A DNA stretch of 64,000 bases from Eudoraea chungangensis (GCF_029360665.1 NZ_JARDUB010000004.1:62001-126000); one strand, 5' to 3'. Counted from the first letter of the stretch, positions 54,874-64,000 are shown. The notes: a model not told the origin generated them from the sequence alone. Translations and numbers: made by a program.

Positions 54874-55050
54874 ATTACAGAATTAAGAACTTACTTTCGA
54901 GTAACTTAAAATGAAAATAAGGAAAAAAAAGACAAGACTAACAAGTAATAAAAAATAAGCCACTATTGAATCTAATAGATCCCTCAATTATTTTCTTACA
55001 AAAGAATGGCATTTGGAAAAAAAACGAAGAGAGCCTTCTGCAAAGATATT

Positions 55051-55764
55051 TTAGATTTTGAGTATTTCGAGCTGCTTGGAATCTCTTGTACTAAACTTTT
55101 GTTTTAGTTGTAGCCATAGCCATATCGCCAATAGAACTCTCATTAGAGGTTGATAAAATAGACTAAAATACTCTATATATACATTGATAGTTGTGGAATG
55201 CCAGAATTCATTTCCAAAGGCAATAAGATTTAATATTCCCCATATAAGTAAAAGAATAGCTAAAATATTATCAAGCCTTTTATTTCCAAAAAGAGCTATT
55301 CCATAACATATGTTTCCCAATGAAAAAGCAAAAATAAACAATCCAAAAAGGGCATATCCGAAGAGTCCGGCACTATCCATATTTTGCACCAATACCTGTT
55401 TAACAGTTGTTTCTGCCACCATATAAGACTGCCTTATACCGTTTAAATAAAAAAAGACAAACATCTGTCTAAAGATCTCAGTAAAACAGAAAACCGCGAA
55501 AAAAACAAAACCTAGTCCGGTAAAACCCGGAGATTTTCTAATTTGAAGCAGACAAAATCCCCACATAGAAATTAAAACGAACAGGCAATGAAGAATAACC
55601 CAAAAACGATTAGCTAAATAGGTTGTATTTTGATAAAGTAATAGTCTTTCTTCAAAACTTAAAGTACCTAAGTCAAATAAACTGGAATGGATGCCAAGAG
55701 TGGTTATGGCAGATAGGAAGCAGCTAACTATGGCCACTATCAAAAACTTTTTTGGTAATATCAT
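55051..55764 (-). CDS. membrane protein of unknown function
   Basis: A 237-residue hydrophobic protein with about seven predicted membrane segments (near 8-25, 50-70, 80-100, 128-150, 160-180 and later). I do not recognise the family with certainty; the layout is like DUF4386-type proteins. It is a single gene, divergent from the LytTR regulator 183 bases away, and could be its target. Confidence 0.7.
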   Translation of the reverse strand: MILPKKFLIVAIVSCFLSAITTLGIHSSLFDLGTLSFEERLLLYQNTTYLANRFWVILHCLFVLISMWGFCLLQIRKSPGFTGLGFVFFAVFCFTEIFRQMFVFFYLNGIRQSYMVAETTVKQVLVQNMDSAGLFGYALFGLFIFAFSLGNICYGIALFGNKRLDNILAILLLIWGILNLIAFGNEFWHSTTINVYIEYFSLFYQPLMRVLLAIWLWLQLKQKFSTRDSKQLEILKI

Positions 55765-55947
55765 ATTATGCAGGTAATACTATTAGGTGTTCAGATGGGT
55801 CTTCAGTTTATTACAAGTCCTTTATTTTCGTTTCATTATTTTAGCTATTGCAACAATCCTTAGGTAAATGAAAAATACATTGAAATTATTCTGGGTATAT
55901 TTATTTATTTCAGCGCCGGGATTTTTTATTTCTAAGCCTTTGTTTTC

Positions 55948-56700
55948 ATGACGAAATTTTCCAAGATTCTTTTAGGAGAGGAGTATTTGTTTCAATCCAG
56001 AATAGTTACGCACGTCATTTTCTGGCTTTTCTACTACATTCTTTTCAGTTTGTTATGGGTAAAAGACGGCAATTACTTTCGTTCGTTTGAACTAGAGTTT
56101 ATTTTAATGCCCCTAAGAATTGCCGCTTCATACATCTCGGTATATTATTTAATCCCCAGATTTCTTTTAAAAGAAAAAGTGGTCTCTTTTTTTGGTTTGT
56201 ATGTTTTATTAATAATAATCGCAGGAATTCTACAGCGAATTTTAACCTATTTTTTTTATGATAGTTTTTTTTCAGAGACTTCAGGCCTTTTAAACATAGC
56301 TTCCTATGTACGTTCGATTATTTTAATAAATTCTACCGTCCTTTTACTTTCTTCTCTGAAAATGTTTAAAGTTTGGAGCGATGAAAAGAAAAAAAATGAA
56401 AATGCCACGGAAAGCTTTCTGGAAATAAAATCGAATAAGCGTTTTTATCGAATCTTACCCTCTAAAATAACCTATATAGAAGGTATGGGGAATTACTTAA
56501 CCATCTATGCAGTAGATCGAAAACCGGTAATAAGTTATATGTCATTAAAGGAAATGAAAAAAAGTCTTCCGGCAAACTTTCTGCGGATTCATAAATCCTT
56601 TATTATCAATAAATCTTTGATTGATTCTTATAATAATGAGAGTGTAGAAATTGACGGTAGAATACTACCAATTGGCAAGTCTTTTAACGAAAGTCTCTAA
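55948..56700 (+). CDS. membrane-anchored LytTR DNA-binding regulator
   Basis: A 250-residue protein with four membrane segments near 18-37, 50-70, 78-103 and 119-140 followed by a LytTR DNA-binding domain at about 158-248 (LPSKITYIEGMGNYLTIYAV, then FLRIHKSFIIN). There is no receiver domain, so it would be a one-piece sensor-regulator. Its membrane part resembles the sensor region of LytS-like Bacteroidota histidine kinases. Regulated genes are unknown; the divergent membrane protein is a candidate. Confidence 0.88.
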   Translation: MTKFSKILLGEEYLFQSRIVTHVIFWLFYYILFSLLWVKDGNYFRSFELEFILMPLRIAASYISVYYLIPRFLLKEKVVSFFGLYVLLIIIAGILQRILTYFFYDSFFSETSGLLNIASYVRSIILINSTVLLLSSLKMFKVWSDEKKKNENATESFLEIKSNKRFYRILPSKITYIEGMGNYLTIYAVDRKPVISYMSLKEMKKSLPANFLRIHKSFIINKSLIDSYNNESVEIDGRILPIGKSFNESL

Positions 56701-56966
56701 ATAGCATTTCCTTACAAGAATTCGCATAAATGCCATACTGACAAACTGAAACGCTTTTGGCTAAACTTCATTTTCATACGAAACTCATATCTAAAGGTCA
56801 AGAGGTTTTATGCGTCTTAAATAGCTAAGACATCACACCGCTATAATCTTTATATAACGAACGTATCCTAAGAAAAATATTACATAAAATATGGTATTTC
56901 GTCGATAGTTTAGGTAATAAATCCTATCTTCATCTCGTTAGTGGTAAACCAAACTATATTCTACTT

Positions 56967-58271
56967 ATGCAGCGATCAAAAATCTATATCAGATTTTCGA
57001 CCATTCTATTTAGCTTATTAGCCCTTTCCATAGGGGCTATTATTCAGGCAACAACTCCCGATTCCGTAGAGGAACCCATACAATATTCTGCTAAAGCTTA
57101 TTTTCCATCTCAAAAGGAAAAAGAAGTTTTTGGTTTAAAAAAACAACAATTAGAAAAGGCTTTAAACAAGTATTTTAAAAATGCTATAGCAAGTGGTAAA
57201 ATAGTTGGTGCAGGTGTTAGTATTGTTAAGGGAGACTCCCTTCTTTTTGCCAATGGTTTTGGGAAAAGAAATTTTAATAAGACCAAGAAGGTCAATGGGG
57301 AGACCGTATTTCGTCTCGGATCTCTCTCTAAAGGGTTTACGGGAATATTGGCGGCAAAGGTAAAGAATGAAGGGAAACTAGATTGGAATGATAAGGTGAT
57401 TACTTATATTCCAGATTTTGAGTTAGGAGATGAAGCGAATACCGATAAAGTAACTTTTGGCACCCTATTATCTCATACTTCAGGCACACCATATCATAGT
57501 TATACCAACCTAATTGAAGCCGGGCTACCATTGTCTGAAATAGCTAAACGCTTTAAAGATGTTGAGCCAATTAGTGTTCCTGGCGAAATGTATAGTTACC
57601 AGAATGCCATGTTTGCGTTATCCTCGGAGGTTATGCTAAAAGCGACAGGAGATGATATTGTTACTTCCCTAGATGAAGGTTTTTTTAAACCTTTAGAAAT
57701 GTGTTATACAAATATGACCTTTGAAGGTATGGCAGCTATTGAAAACGTAGCACTGCCACATTCACCGAGGGGAAAAGGGTATAGAACTTTGAAGCTTAGA
57801 GATAGTTACTATAACGCTGTTGCTGCAGGAGGAATTAATTCTAGTGCCTCGGATATGGCCAAATGGATGCAATTTCTGCTGGGGAAAAATCCGGAAATTA
57901 TGACGTCATCAGCGATTGAAGAAGTCTTCAATCCAGTTATTGAAATTAAGGGCCATCAGAAGTATTACCAACGTTGGCCAGGGCATTTGTCTTCCCATTA
58001 TGGATATGGCTGGAGAATTCATAACTACCTGGACAAGAATAATCAAGAAAAAATTATCTGGCATCATGGGGGTAGTGTTAACAACTATAGAAATGAAATT
58101 GCTCTTTATCCAGACAGTGATTTAGGAATCTGTGTATTATTTAATAGCAATAGCAGACTTTCTAAAACTGTAATTCCCGATTTACACGAAATTGTTGCGA
58201 GTATTTTTGAGCGTTCGGAATTCGAGATGGGACAGGGAGATAATGCCTCACTCTCGGAATCTACGAACTAA
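56967..58271 (+). CDS. serine hydrolase, class C beta-lactamase/DD-peptidase fold
   Basis: A 434-residue exported enzyme with a signal peptide (LLALSIGAIIQA). The active-site serine motif SLSK at 119-122, YQN near 211-213 (Y-x-N) and a late HHGG (KTG-equivalent) are all present. The family covers beta-lactamases, D-aminopeptidases and esterases, so resistance cannot be concluded. It stands alone with 265 bases free upstream. Confidence 0.88.
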   Translation: MQRSKIYIRFSTILFSLLALSIGAIIQATTPDSVEEPIQYSAKAYFPSQKEKEVFGLKKQQLEKALNKYFKNAIASGKIVGAGVSIVKGDSLLFANGFGKRNFNKTKKVNGETVFRLGSLSKGFTGILAAKVKNEGKLDWNDKVITYIPDFELGDEANTDKVTFGTLLSHTSGTPYHSYTNLIEAGLPLSEIAKRFKDVEPISVPGEMYSYQNAMFALSSEVMLKATGDDIVTSLDEGFFKPLEMCYTNMTFEGMAAIENVALPHSPRGKGYRTLKLRDSYYNAVAAGGINSSASDMAKWMQFLLGKNPEIMTSSAIEEVFNPVIEIKGHQKYYQRWPGHLSSHYGYGWRIHNYLDKNNQEKIIWHHGGSVNNYRNEIALYPDSDLGICVLFNSNSRLSKTVIPDLHEIVASIFERSEFEMGQGDNASLSESTN

Positions 58272-58337
58272 AAAAACGTTCTCCCTAATAATTACCTCTA
58301 ACAGCTGTTTGTTAAATTATCTAATGACTTAGTATGG

Positions 58338-59294
58338 CTAGTCTATAATGATAGTTTTTAAATGTTCTGGAATAAGCACTTTAGATTTAGGAGAGAGTCT
58401 TTTAACATCTTCTTTAAAGGGTATTAACTTTTGTTCAATTCCGGCTTCTTGAGAAAATCCGTACGGCAATCTAAAATTATCCCAATGCGTTGGAATAATA
58501 ATTCCAGGGTTGTTCGTGACCTTTAAGAGACGTTCATTGTACTTATATAAACCCAATTGTGATCTATTTACCCCAGCCAACAAAATATCTGGTTCTTGTC
58601 CTAATAATTCTCTTTCAATAAAGTTCATCGATCCCATAGTTAAAACACTGTGTCTTTTAAAACGTATTAAAAACATCAAGGACCCGCCCTCGATAAATTC
58701 AGATACTTTTAAAGGGGCCTCAGGAACTTCTGTATAGGTTCTTGAATCAATATAATGCTTGTCATTCAGGGCCGAATGTAGGGTAGGAATCACCTTAATC
58801 GAAAAATTTTCAAACTGATAATCTTCTCCACCCTTAACCGGATATAATTGCTCGTTCGGAATGCCGTAAGCGCGTAGTATGTTGCAGCTAGTTTCTGTTC
58901 CTATTACTTTGGCACCTGTTTTCTTGGCGATATAAGGTACATCTCCCAAATGATCAAAATGCGAGTGATGCGCCAATATAAAATCGGCTTTAGTAATTAT
59001 ACTATCAATCAAAAGAGTATCCGAAACATAAGCATCTGAGCGTTCCACGGTTTTTCTTTTGTCCTTTGGACTTACTCCGGGTCCAGTACCCAGTTTTAAG
59101 CGCGAAATATACGGATCAATTAAAACAGTTAAATTACCGTCCTGAATCTCCCATCCGGCAGCCCCGAAATACTTTAGGCGTAAAGATTCTTGCTGTGCCA
59201 CTGCGGTATCACAAATACCCAAAGCAAGGAAGATAAGAACACCTAGCATCTTCGTCATTATTGTTGTTAAGAAATGTGCTTTTAACTGTTTCAT
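58338..59294 (-). CDS. exported MBL-fold metallo-hydrolase
   Basis: A 318-residue metallo-beta-lactamase-fold protein of the UlaG-like type. An N-terminal signal ends AVAQQ near residue 35. The metal motif HHSHFDHLGD lies near 109-118, further His at PTLHSA and PTHWDN. It might hydrolyse a lactone or phosphodiester, but no substrate can be read from the sequence. It is the last of the GH3, FG-GAP, MBL run, 28 bases after the FG-GAP gene. Confidence 0.86.
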   Translation of the reverse strand: MKQLKAHFLTTIMTKMLGVLIFLALGICDTAVAQQESLRLKYFGAAGWEIQDGNLTVLIDPYISRLKLGTGPGVSPKDKRKTVERSDAYVSDTLLIDSIITKADFILAHHSHFDHLGDVPYIAKKTGAKVIGTETSCNILRAYGIPNEQLYPVKGGEDYQFENFSIKVIPTLHSALNDKHYIDSRTYTEVPEAPLKVSEFIEGGSLMFLIRFKRHSVLTMGSMNFIERELLGQEPDILLAGVNRSQLGLYKYNERLLKVTNNPGIIIPTHWDNFRLPYGFSQEAGIEQKLIPFKEDVKRLSPKSKVLIPEHLKTIIID

Positions 59295-59322
59295 ATGCTA
59301 AATATTTATAGTAAGGATTGTA

Positions 59323-60438
59323 TTAATGTCGATTAAAATAATACCTATTAATCCCATCCGAATTGGCTTCAATAATGTCTATAGTTTGATCGTTATTTAC
59401 ATCTACCCCAATAATATCGTAGGTATCTAGTTTTTCCCTGCTCAGTCTTCTGGGAGTCCAGCTTAGACCATCCCCATTATTGAAATAAACATAATTGGGA
59501 CTCTCAAAATTTCCAACTACAATGTCTAGGGAATTATCACCGTTCAAATCTTCTAGGAAAATGGAGGAACTACTATTTTTGGAGGAATCGAAAATGACAG
59601 AATTACTATAAGATAGCTCCCCGGATCCGAAGTAAATCACATTTGGTTCCCCTATATTGGCCGTGACAATATCTAAATAACCGTCGTTATTTAAATCCCC
59701 TACACCAAGGGCACGGGTATTATCTTTACCGGTGCCAAAAGGCAGTTTTTCTTCAAACCCTTTCTTGCCATTGTTTAAATAAATATAATTGGGCTGCCCA
59801 TCTCTATTTGCCAATACTAAATCTATATAACCGTCCTTATTTAGGTCTGCAATCTCTACGTCGATAGTAGAATCTTTATTATTCCCGAAAGATGTGTTTT
59901 CTATAAAATTTCCCTTCCCGTTATTCCAACAAATTTCATTAGGCTGTCCTCTATTCGTAATAACAATATCTACAGAACCATCCCCATTTAAATCGGCCAA
60001 TGTAATATTTCTCGTAGAGGCATAATCCCTACCAAAATTTCCGTTTTTGACAAAGTTTCCCTTCCCATTATTTAGAAAAATTGTATTTGGTGCCATATCA
60101 TTCCCCACCACTATATCCAAGTCTCCATCCTTATCCAAATCCGCAACCTCTGTAGCATAGGTAGTTTCTCTTTGGATTCCCAGATCTATTTCCACCGTAA
60201 AAATTCCTCGTCCATTATTAAAAAAAACTCGGTTTTGTCCCGGCCAGTGCCTCCCATTGGCGACAAGAATATCCATATCTCCATCCATATCCAAATCCCC
60301 GCTGGAAATAGAGGCCGTTCTCTCTTTATAGGTCCCAAGTATTAAACGGGGACTATCCAAAAACTCTATTTCCTGTGCTCTTAGGGCGCTTCCTAAAAAC
60401 AACCATAGAAAACCTAATAGTATGTTTTTTACAGACAT
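59323..60438 (-). CDS. FG-GAP/VCBS seven-repeat protein, exported
   Basis: A 371-residue exported protein with a signal ending ALRAQE and about seven repeats of 45 residues, each with a calcium loop DxxxDGxxDIV (DMDGDMDILVAN, DLNGDGSVDIVITN, DLNKDGYIDLVLAN and so on) and a following YxNNGKG strand. This should fold as one integrin-like beta-propeller. Likely a surface carbohydrate or protein binder for the neighbouring GH3; role unproven. Confidence 0.87.
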   Translation of the reverse strand: MSVKNILLGFLWLFLGSALRAQEIEFLDSPRLILGTYKERTASISSGDLDMDGDMDILVANGRHWPGQNRVFFNNGRGIFTVEIDLGIQRETTYATEVADLDKDGDLDIVVGNDMAPNTIFLNNGKGNFVKNGNFGRDYASTRNITLADLNGDGSVDIVITNRGQPNEICWNNGKGNFIENTSFGNNKDSTIDVEIADLNKDGYIDLVLANRDGQPNYIYLNNGKKGFEEKLPFGTGKDNTRALGVGDLNNDGYLDIVTANIGEPNVIYFGSGELSYSNSVIFDSSKNSSSSIFLEDLNGDNSLDIVVGNFESPNYVYFNNGDGLSWTPRRLSREKLDTYDIIGVDVNNDQTIDIIEANSDGINRYYFNRH

Positions 60439-60528
60439 TATTCAGTGGTTAAGCAATAATATATTGCTCAAGTTAATTGTATTAAGGGATTTAAAAAAGT
60501 CTAATCAGAAAGAATCCAAATAATACGT

Positions 60529-62490
60529 CTACTCATAAGTTAAACCATAGCCAAATGGATATAGAGGGTCTTTAGAATCATATGGAACATCTTCTAGTTG
60601 GTTTTCCACAGCCTCCTTAGAGGAAGGTAGCTCAAATGGCAGTTTTCCTTGGGGTGTTTTTTCAGCAAAAAGTACTTCCATCAGAACCTCATCGCTTGTG
60701 CCAAACTCACCGAACAATGCAGAGGAAGCGGCTGATACCTCCGTTAGTATTGCCGCTCGTTCTAGGTTTACCACAACTATAGAGGGTTTTTGATTTATTA
60801 AATCCAGGATTTCTTTCTTTTCCTCCTCATTGTAATAAAGTCTTCCTTGGTGGAAGAAGCTTTCCAGAAAATAGTCAGAACGTTCGTCAAAAGGTGTTTG
60901 TAATCGTTTTAGAATTACATCTGCCTCCCCAGGTTCAGTAACGAAAATTACCTTTTCATTACTTTCCATATCGGTAAGCATACCTTCTGCATAAATCTTT
61001 GTTCCTTTTCTCAAAGGTAATAAGTCATTGTTTTTAAGCAAGACCATAGATTTGGCCTGGGCAATTCTACCTTTTTCGCGAAAATCATCCCTCCCAGTTA
61101 TTTTGGTGGCTTTGCTGCTATCTACATAAGGGTTATCAAACAAGCCTAAACGAAACTTATCACGCATTATTCGCTTTACGGAAACATCGATTCTTGCCTC
61201 CGAAATAGTCCCTTCCTCCACTAAATCAATGATTAATTCTGGAATACTTTCCCCTCCAAATTGATCACAACCTGCTTCAATAACTTTTTGTACACGCTCT
61301 TTTGGAGATAATGCTTCCACCCCCCAAGCTCTGCCTTCACCCATTCTTGTTTTGGAAATTATATTCCAGTCCGTACAGACGACCCCTGTGTAGTTAAGGG
61401 AGTCTCTGAGCAGGCCTTGAATTATATCCTTGTTAAAACCAAATGCCACGTCTTCGCTGGTCTGCCCTACGGGAATTCCGTAATAGGGCATAATTTGGGC
61501 GGTATTCGCGGGGAATGCACCTTCTGTAAAAGGAATCACATGGTAGTCAAAATTGTCCCCTGGATATACCTGATTTTTGCCATAGGGAAAATGTGCATCT
61601 TCACCATCCTCCTGAGGCCCGCCACCAGAAAAATGTTTGGTCATACAAGCAACACTATTTTTGTTAAGAGAGTCGCCTTGAAAACCTAAAACATAAGCCT
61701 TGGTCATTATTGCAGATAGCGTGGCATCTTCTCCAAAAGTACCGTTGGCCCTACCCCATCTTGGTTCCGTCGCCAAATCCGCCATAGGGTGAAGCGCAAG
61801 GCGTATTCCTACTGCATTGTATTCTTGCCTAGCGATGTCTCCAAATTCTTGAACCAGAAGGGAATCTCTTGTCGCCGCCAAACCCAAAGAACTTGGCCAT
61901 TTTGAAAATGCGGGAGTATATAGGCCGGCTCCGGGATTATTTTCCGTACCATGCCGTGGGTCTGTAGCAATTGTAATAGGAATCCCCAGACGAGTACGCT
62001 CTGCCATCTTTTGAATAGAATTGGCATAATTCGCCATTAGTTCGGCATCTAAAGAAGCTAAAACATTAAAACTATTCATCTTTTTTCTGGCAATCATTTC
62101 TGAATTTGACGGTAACATCATAGACATCATAAGGGTCATAGGGTCTGTAGAAATAACTGGCCTTTCCATTGGTTTTCCTTCGGGTGTGGTCCCAATCATA
62201 TTGACAAACATGGAACCCGCCTTTTCTTCTAAGGTCATTTTAGATACCAAATCAGAAACACGACTTTCTATGGATTGGTTTACGTCTTCATATACATCGA
62301 GTTCTCCATTTTTGTTTAAATCACGGAAGGGCTTACCATCCTGACTTAACAATGGGGCTTCTTTTCCTAAGAGATCCAGATTTCTCTTAGAGACTATAGA
62401 CTTTTTTATGTATACAACCGTTACTAGAATCAACGCAGTTCCAATAATCGCTAAAATACTGTATTTCAATATTTTAAATACTTTTCTCAT
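60529..62490 (-). CDS. glycoside hydrolase family 3, membrane-anchored
   Basis: Retaining exo-beta-glycosidase of 653 residues with a membrane anchor at about 11-27. An EF-hand-like calcium loop DLNKNGELDVYED (57-69) precedes the TIM barrel. KHFSGGG at 285-291 binds substrate and Asp374 in VVCTDWN is the nucleophile. The C-terminal alpha/beta sandwich (VLLKNNDLLPL onward) completes the usual two domains; a fibronectin-III tail is absent. It is divergent from the Nudix regulator and heads a three-gene run. Confidence 0.93.
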   Translation of the reverse strand: MRKVFKILKYSILAIIGTALILVTVVYIKKSIVSKRNLDLLGKEAPLLSQDGKPFRDLNKNGELDVYEDVNQSIESRVSDLVSKMTLEEKAGSMFVNMIGTTPEGKPMERPVISTDPMTLMMSMMLPSNSEMIARKKMNSFNVLASLDAELMANYANSIQKMAERTRLGIPITIATDPRHGTENNPGAGLYTPAFSKWPSSLGLAATRDSLLVQEFGDIARQEYNAVGIRLALHPMADLATEPRWGRANGTFGEDATLSAIMTKAYVLGFQGDSLNKNSVACMTKHFSGGGPQEDGEDAHFPYGKNQVYPGDNFDYHVIPFTEGAFPANTAQIMPYYGIPVGQTSEDVAFGFNKDIIQGLLRDSLNYTGVVCTDWNIISKTRMGEGRAWGVEALSPKERVQKVIEAGCDQFGGESIPELIIDLVEEGTISEARIDVSVKRIMRDKFRLGLFDNPYVDSSKATKITGRDDFREKGRIAQAKSMVLLKNNDLLPLRKGTKIYAEGMLTDMESNEKVIFVTEPGEADVILKRLQTPFDERSDYFLESFFHQGRLYYNEEEKKEILDLINQKPSIVVVNLERAAILTEVSAASSALFGEFGTSDEVLMEVLFAEKTPQGKLPFELPSSKEAVENQLEDVPYDSKDPLYPFGYGLTYE

Positions 62491-62531
62491 AACTGTATCT
62501 CTCTATAAGGCAGTGAATTAATTTATTATGT

Positions 62532-62550
62532 TAATTTGACACAATAATAC
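62532..62550. promoter_or_regulatory. 19-base motif and near-palindrome between GH3 and Nudix regulator
   Basis: TAATTTGACACAATAATAC matches 18 of 19 bases upstream of the AraC gene (28934-28952). The overlapping TGTTAATTTGACA (62529-62541) is a near-palindrome with five of six pairs, a plausible site for the adjacent Nudix-type regulator. Confidence 0.45.
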
Positions 62551-62601
62551 AAAAAAAATATTTAATGTGTCGTTATAATACAATAAGTTATATATTTACC
62601 T

Positions 62602-63396
62602 ATGACCCAAAATTCTAATGCCGCTCTATTTTTAGAAAAAAAACTATTAGGTTCTCTTCCCGGGCTCTCCATAGATTGTGTGATTTTCGGATACAAAAAT
62701 CATGAGCTTTTTATTTTACTACTGCAATGGAAACACGATAATATGTGGTCTCTTCCAGGCGGGTTTATCCACAAGGATGAAGATATGGATAAGGCGGCCT
62801 ATCGTGTCCTAAAAGAAAGAACAGGACTTGATTCCATCTTCCTGAGTCAGTTTCACACTTTTGGAAATAGAGACAGAATTGGCAAAGAACACGAGAATAG
62901 TCTAAAAAAAAGACAGCTACTTCTTAAAGAATTATATAAAAACCAACCAAAAATAATCGAATGGCTAAATAAAAGATTTATTACAACTGGGTATTTCGCC
63001 TTAGTAGATATTAACCAGACCAATCCGAAACCAGACTTTATGACCATTCAGTGTGCTTGGCAATCTATTAAGTCTATTCCATCCACCATCATGGATCACA
63101 GAGAAATTATTGAAAAAGCCTTACAACAACTTCGGATTCAATTAAACTATCTTCCGGTGGGATTGTCCTTACTACCTACCAAATTTACTATGCAAGACCT
63201 GCAAAAGTTATACGAAGCTATTCTTCAAAAAAAATTAGAACGAAGTAATTTTCAGCGTAAAATGCTGAAACTAGATGTCTTGGTAAGACATGAAAAGCAA
63301 ATGACCGGGGCAGCCAATAAGGCACCATATTTATATAGTTTTAACCAAGAAAAATACGACTTACTTTTAAAGAAGGGCATTGGGTTGAGCTTTTAA
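62602..63396 (+). CDS. Nudix-related sugar-responsive transcriptional regulator (NrtR/AraR-like)
   Basis: A 264-residue protein with an N-terminal Nudix fold and a C-terminal winged-helix part (LPTKFTMQDLQKLYEAIL, then NFQRKMLKLDVLV near 210-222). The Nudix box at 54-76 reads with Val69 and Arg73 where the REUxEE glutamates should be, so hydrolase activity is probably lost while ligand binding stays. Bacteroidota AraR-type regulators have this build. It is divergent from GH3 across 111 bases, which suggests it controls that operon in response to a sugar or sugar phosphate. Confidence 0.85.
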   Translation: MTQNSNAALFLEKKLLGSLPGLSIDCVIFGYKNHELFILLLQWKHDNMWSLPGGFIHKDEDMDKAAYRVLKERTGLDSIFLSQFHTFGNRDRIGKEHENSLKKRQLLLKELYKNQPKIIEWLNKRFITTGYFALVDINQTNPKPDFMTIQCAWQSIKSIPSTIMDHREIIEKALQQLRIQLNYLPVGLSLLPTKFTMQDLQKLYEAILQKKLERSNFQRKMLKLDVLVRHEKQMTGAANKAPYLYSFNQEKYDLLLKKGIGLSF

Positions 63397-63474
63397 ATTT
63401 TTCTCGGCCTTTTCCAATACATTTTTCTTTATCTCTTTTGAAAATTAGAAAGTTTATAGGTTTCTAAAATTAGG

Positions 63475-64000
63475 CTAATTCCATGCTCGTACAAACCCCA
63501 TGTCCATTTCCAGAAACAATAGGCTATGTTCTGTGGGCAAGAGTGCACCACTTTCCATGGTCTTCCATGTTTTCCATTTAGCTTCTAATCCGCCAATAGG
63601 AATTATACTAACCCACATTTTATATGCCCTAGGCAGGCCAGAATCGTCCAATAGCCATAAATAGGAATCCCCAGGGGTATTGCCGCCAGTAGTATAGGTA
63701 ACTAGTAGGGCTTCTTTACCGTTCTCCAATGTAACAAGCCTTCTTTCGGTCCCAGCATCAAAAACCTTGTGGGGAGCAACTAACCAAAAAGAATCGTTAT
63801 TAAAATAAGCCATTGCCTTTTTAATAAACTCTTCTTTCTTGGAATCATGTAGCTGTTCGCCATTCCTAAGAACAATGCTATTTTTCGCTTTAAGTAGGTC
63901 CAATTGCACTACATAATCCTTCCAGCTAACCGTAACTATACCTTCTTTCTTATCCCACAAATAATGATTCCGTCCCTTAAATGTCCACTCCAGAAAGCGG
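63475..64000 (-). CDS. hypothetical protein, N-terminus cut by window edge
   Basis: At least 175 residues read without a stop from the right edge to the TAG at 63475 (the frame is open upstream of a TTG at 63960, so the true start is outside). The visible part begins RFLEWTFKGRNHYLWDKK and has alternating strands with many tryptophans and a GNTPGDSYLWLLDDSGLPRAYKMW stretch. I recognise it as a common flavobacterial hypothetical type, perhaps exported, but no function is known. It is convergent with the Nudix gene. Confidence 0.7.
   Translation of the reverse strand, partial: RFLEWTFKGRNHYLWDKKEGIVTVSWKDYVVQLDLLKAKNSIVLRNGEQLHDSKKEEFIKKAMAYFNNDSFWLVAPHKVFDAGTERRLVTLENGKEALLVTYTTGGNTPGDSYLWLLDDSGLPRAYKMWVSIIPIGGLEAKWKTWKTMESGALLPTEHSLLFLEMDMGFVRAWN

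Noticed and set aside
56967-58271. Beta-lactam resistance gene
   Set aside because: The fold family is broad (esterases, DD-peptidases), the protein is longer than AmpC, and no ampR-like regulator is adjacent.
58272-58337. AACAGCTGTT palindrome after the serine hydrolase
   Set aside because: Ten bases only, no T-run, and this length is expected by chance.

Overview
The window comes from an AT-rich genome of a flavobacterium (phylum Bacteroidota), most likely a marine polysaccharide-degrading member of the Flavobacteriaceae. The evidence is a SusC/SusD pair, several exo-enzymes with lipoprotein signals, three formylglycine sulfatases, a membrane LytTR regulator, a Bacteroidota-type LptD and TamB, and promoters of the TTG-N20-TAnnTTTG type. 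No rRNA, CRISPR array, insertion sequence, integrase or prophage was seen. The two tRNA genes show no attachment-site duplication.

Layout. Positions 1-16.7 kb are core chromosome: an amidase cut by the left edge, lptD, ridA, a GlcNAc-type kinase, a pfkA-gapA glycolytic pair, tamB divergent from tsaD, a TfoX-N protein, rsmE, a DUF4159 protein, an AI-2E family permease and a SAM methyltransferase. Positions 16.7-32.1 kb are carbohydrate accessory genes: a Tat-exported Gfo/Idh/MocA oxidoreductase, an exported esterase, a VanX-like peptidase, two convergent sulfatases, two exported TIM-barrel isomerase/epimerases, a Tat-lipoprotein small subunit with a GMC oxidoreductase, an AraC regulator, and a sodium:solute symporter coupled to a GH130 mannosylglucose phosphorylase. 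Positions 32.5-51.4 kb hold susC-susD, a giant FG-GAP/UnbV lipoprotein, a third sulfatase, a GH9 lipoprotein, a BASS transporter, an esterase, and a tagaturonate reductase, altronate dehydratase, KDPG aldolase and zinc dehydrogenase run. Positions 51.6-51.9 kb carry tRNA-Ser(GCU) and tRNA-Pro(UGG) with a clear promoter and terminator. From 52 to 58.3 kb are a DoxX/Crp pair, an MscS channel, a membrane protein, a LytTR regulator and a class C beta-lactamase-fold hydrolase. From 58.3 kb to the right edge are a GH3, FG-GAP and metallo-hydrolase run divergent from a degenerate Nudix regulator, and a hypothetical protein cut by the edge.

How it may work together (inference). A sulfated polysaccharide would be bound and imported by SusC/SusD, then desulfated and cut outside the cytoplasm by sulfatases, GH9, GH3 and esterases. 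GH130 would split Man-beta-1,4-Glc in the cytoplasm. A second sugar would leave as a hexonate: a zinc dehydrogenase related to L-galactonate 5-dehydrogenase, UxaB and UxaA would lead to 2-keto-3-deoxygluconate, with KDPG aldolase as the final step. The uronate isomerase (UxaC) and the KDG kinase are absent from the window, which points to entry by oxidation of a hexonate rather than by isomerisation of galacturonate. An exported redox set (GMC with Tat partner, two TIM barrels, Gfo/Idh/MocA) looks like a periplasmic 3-keto-glycoside pathway. The substrate is not proven by sequence alone.
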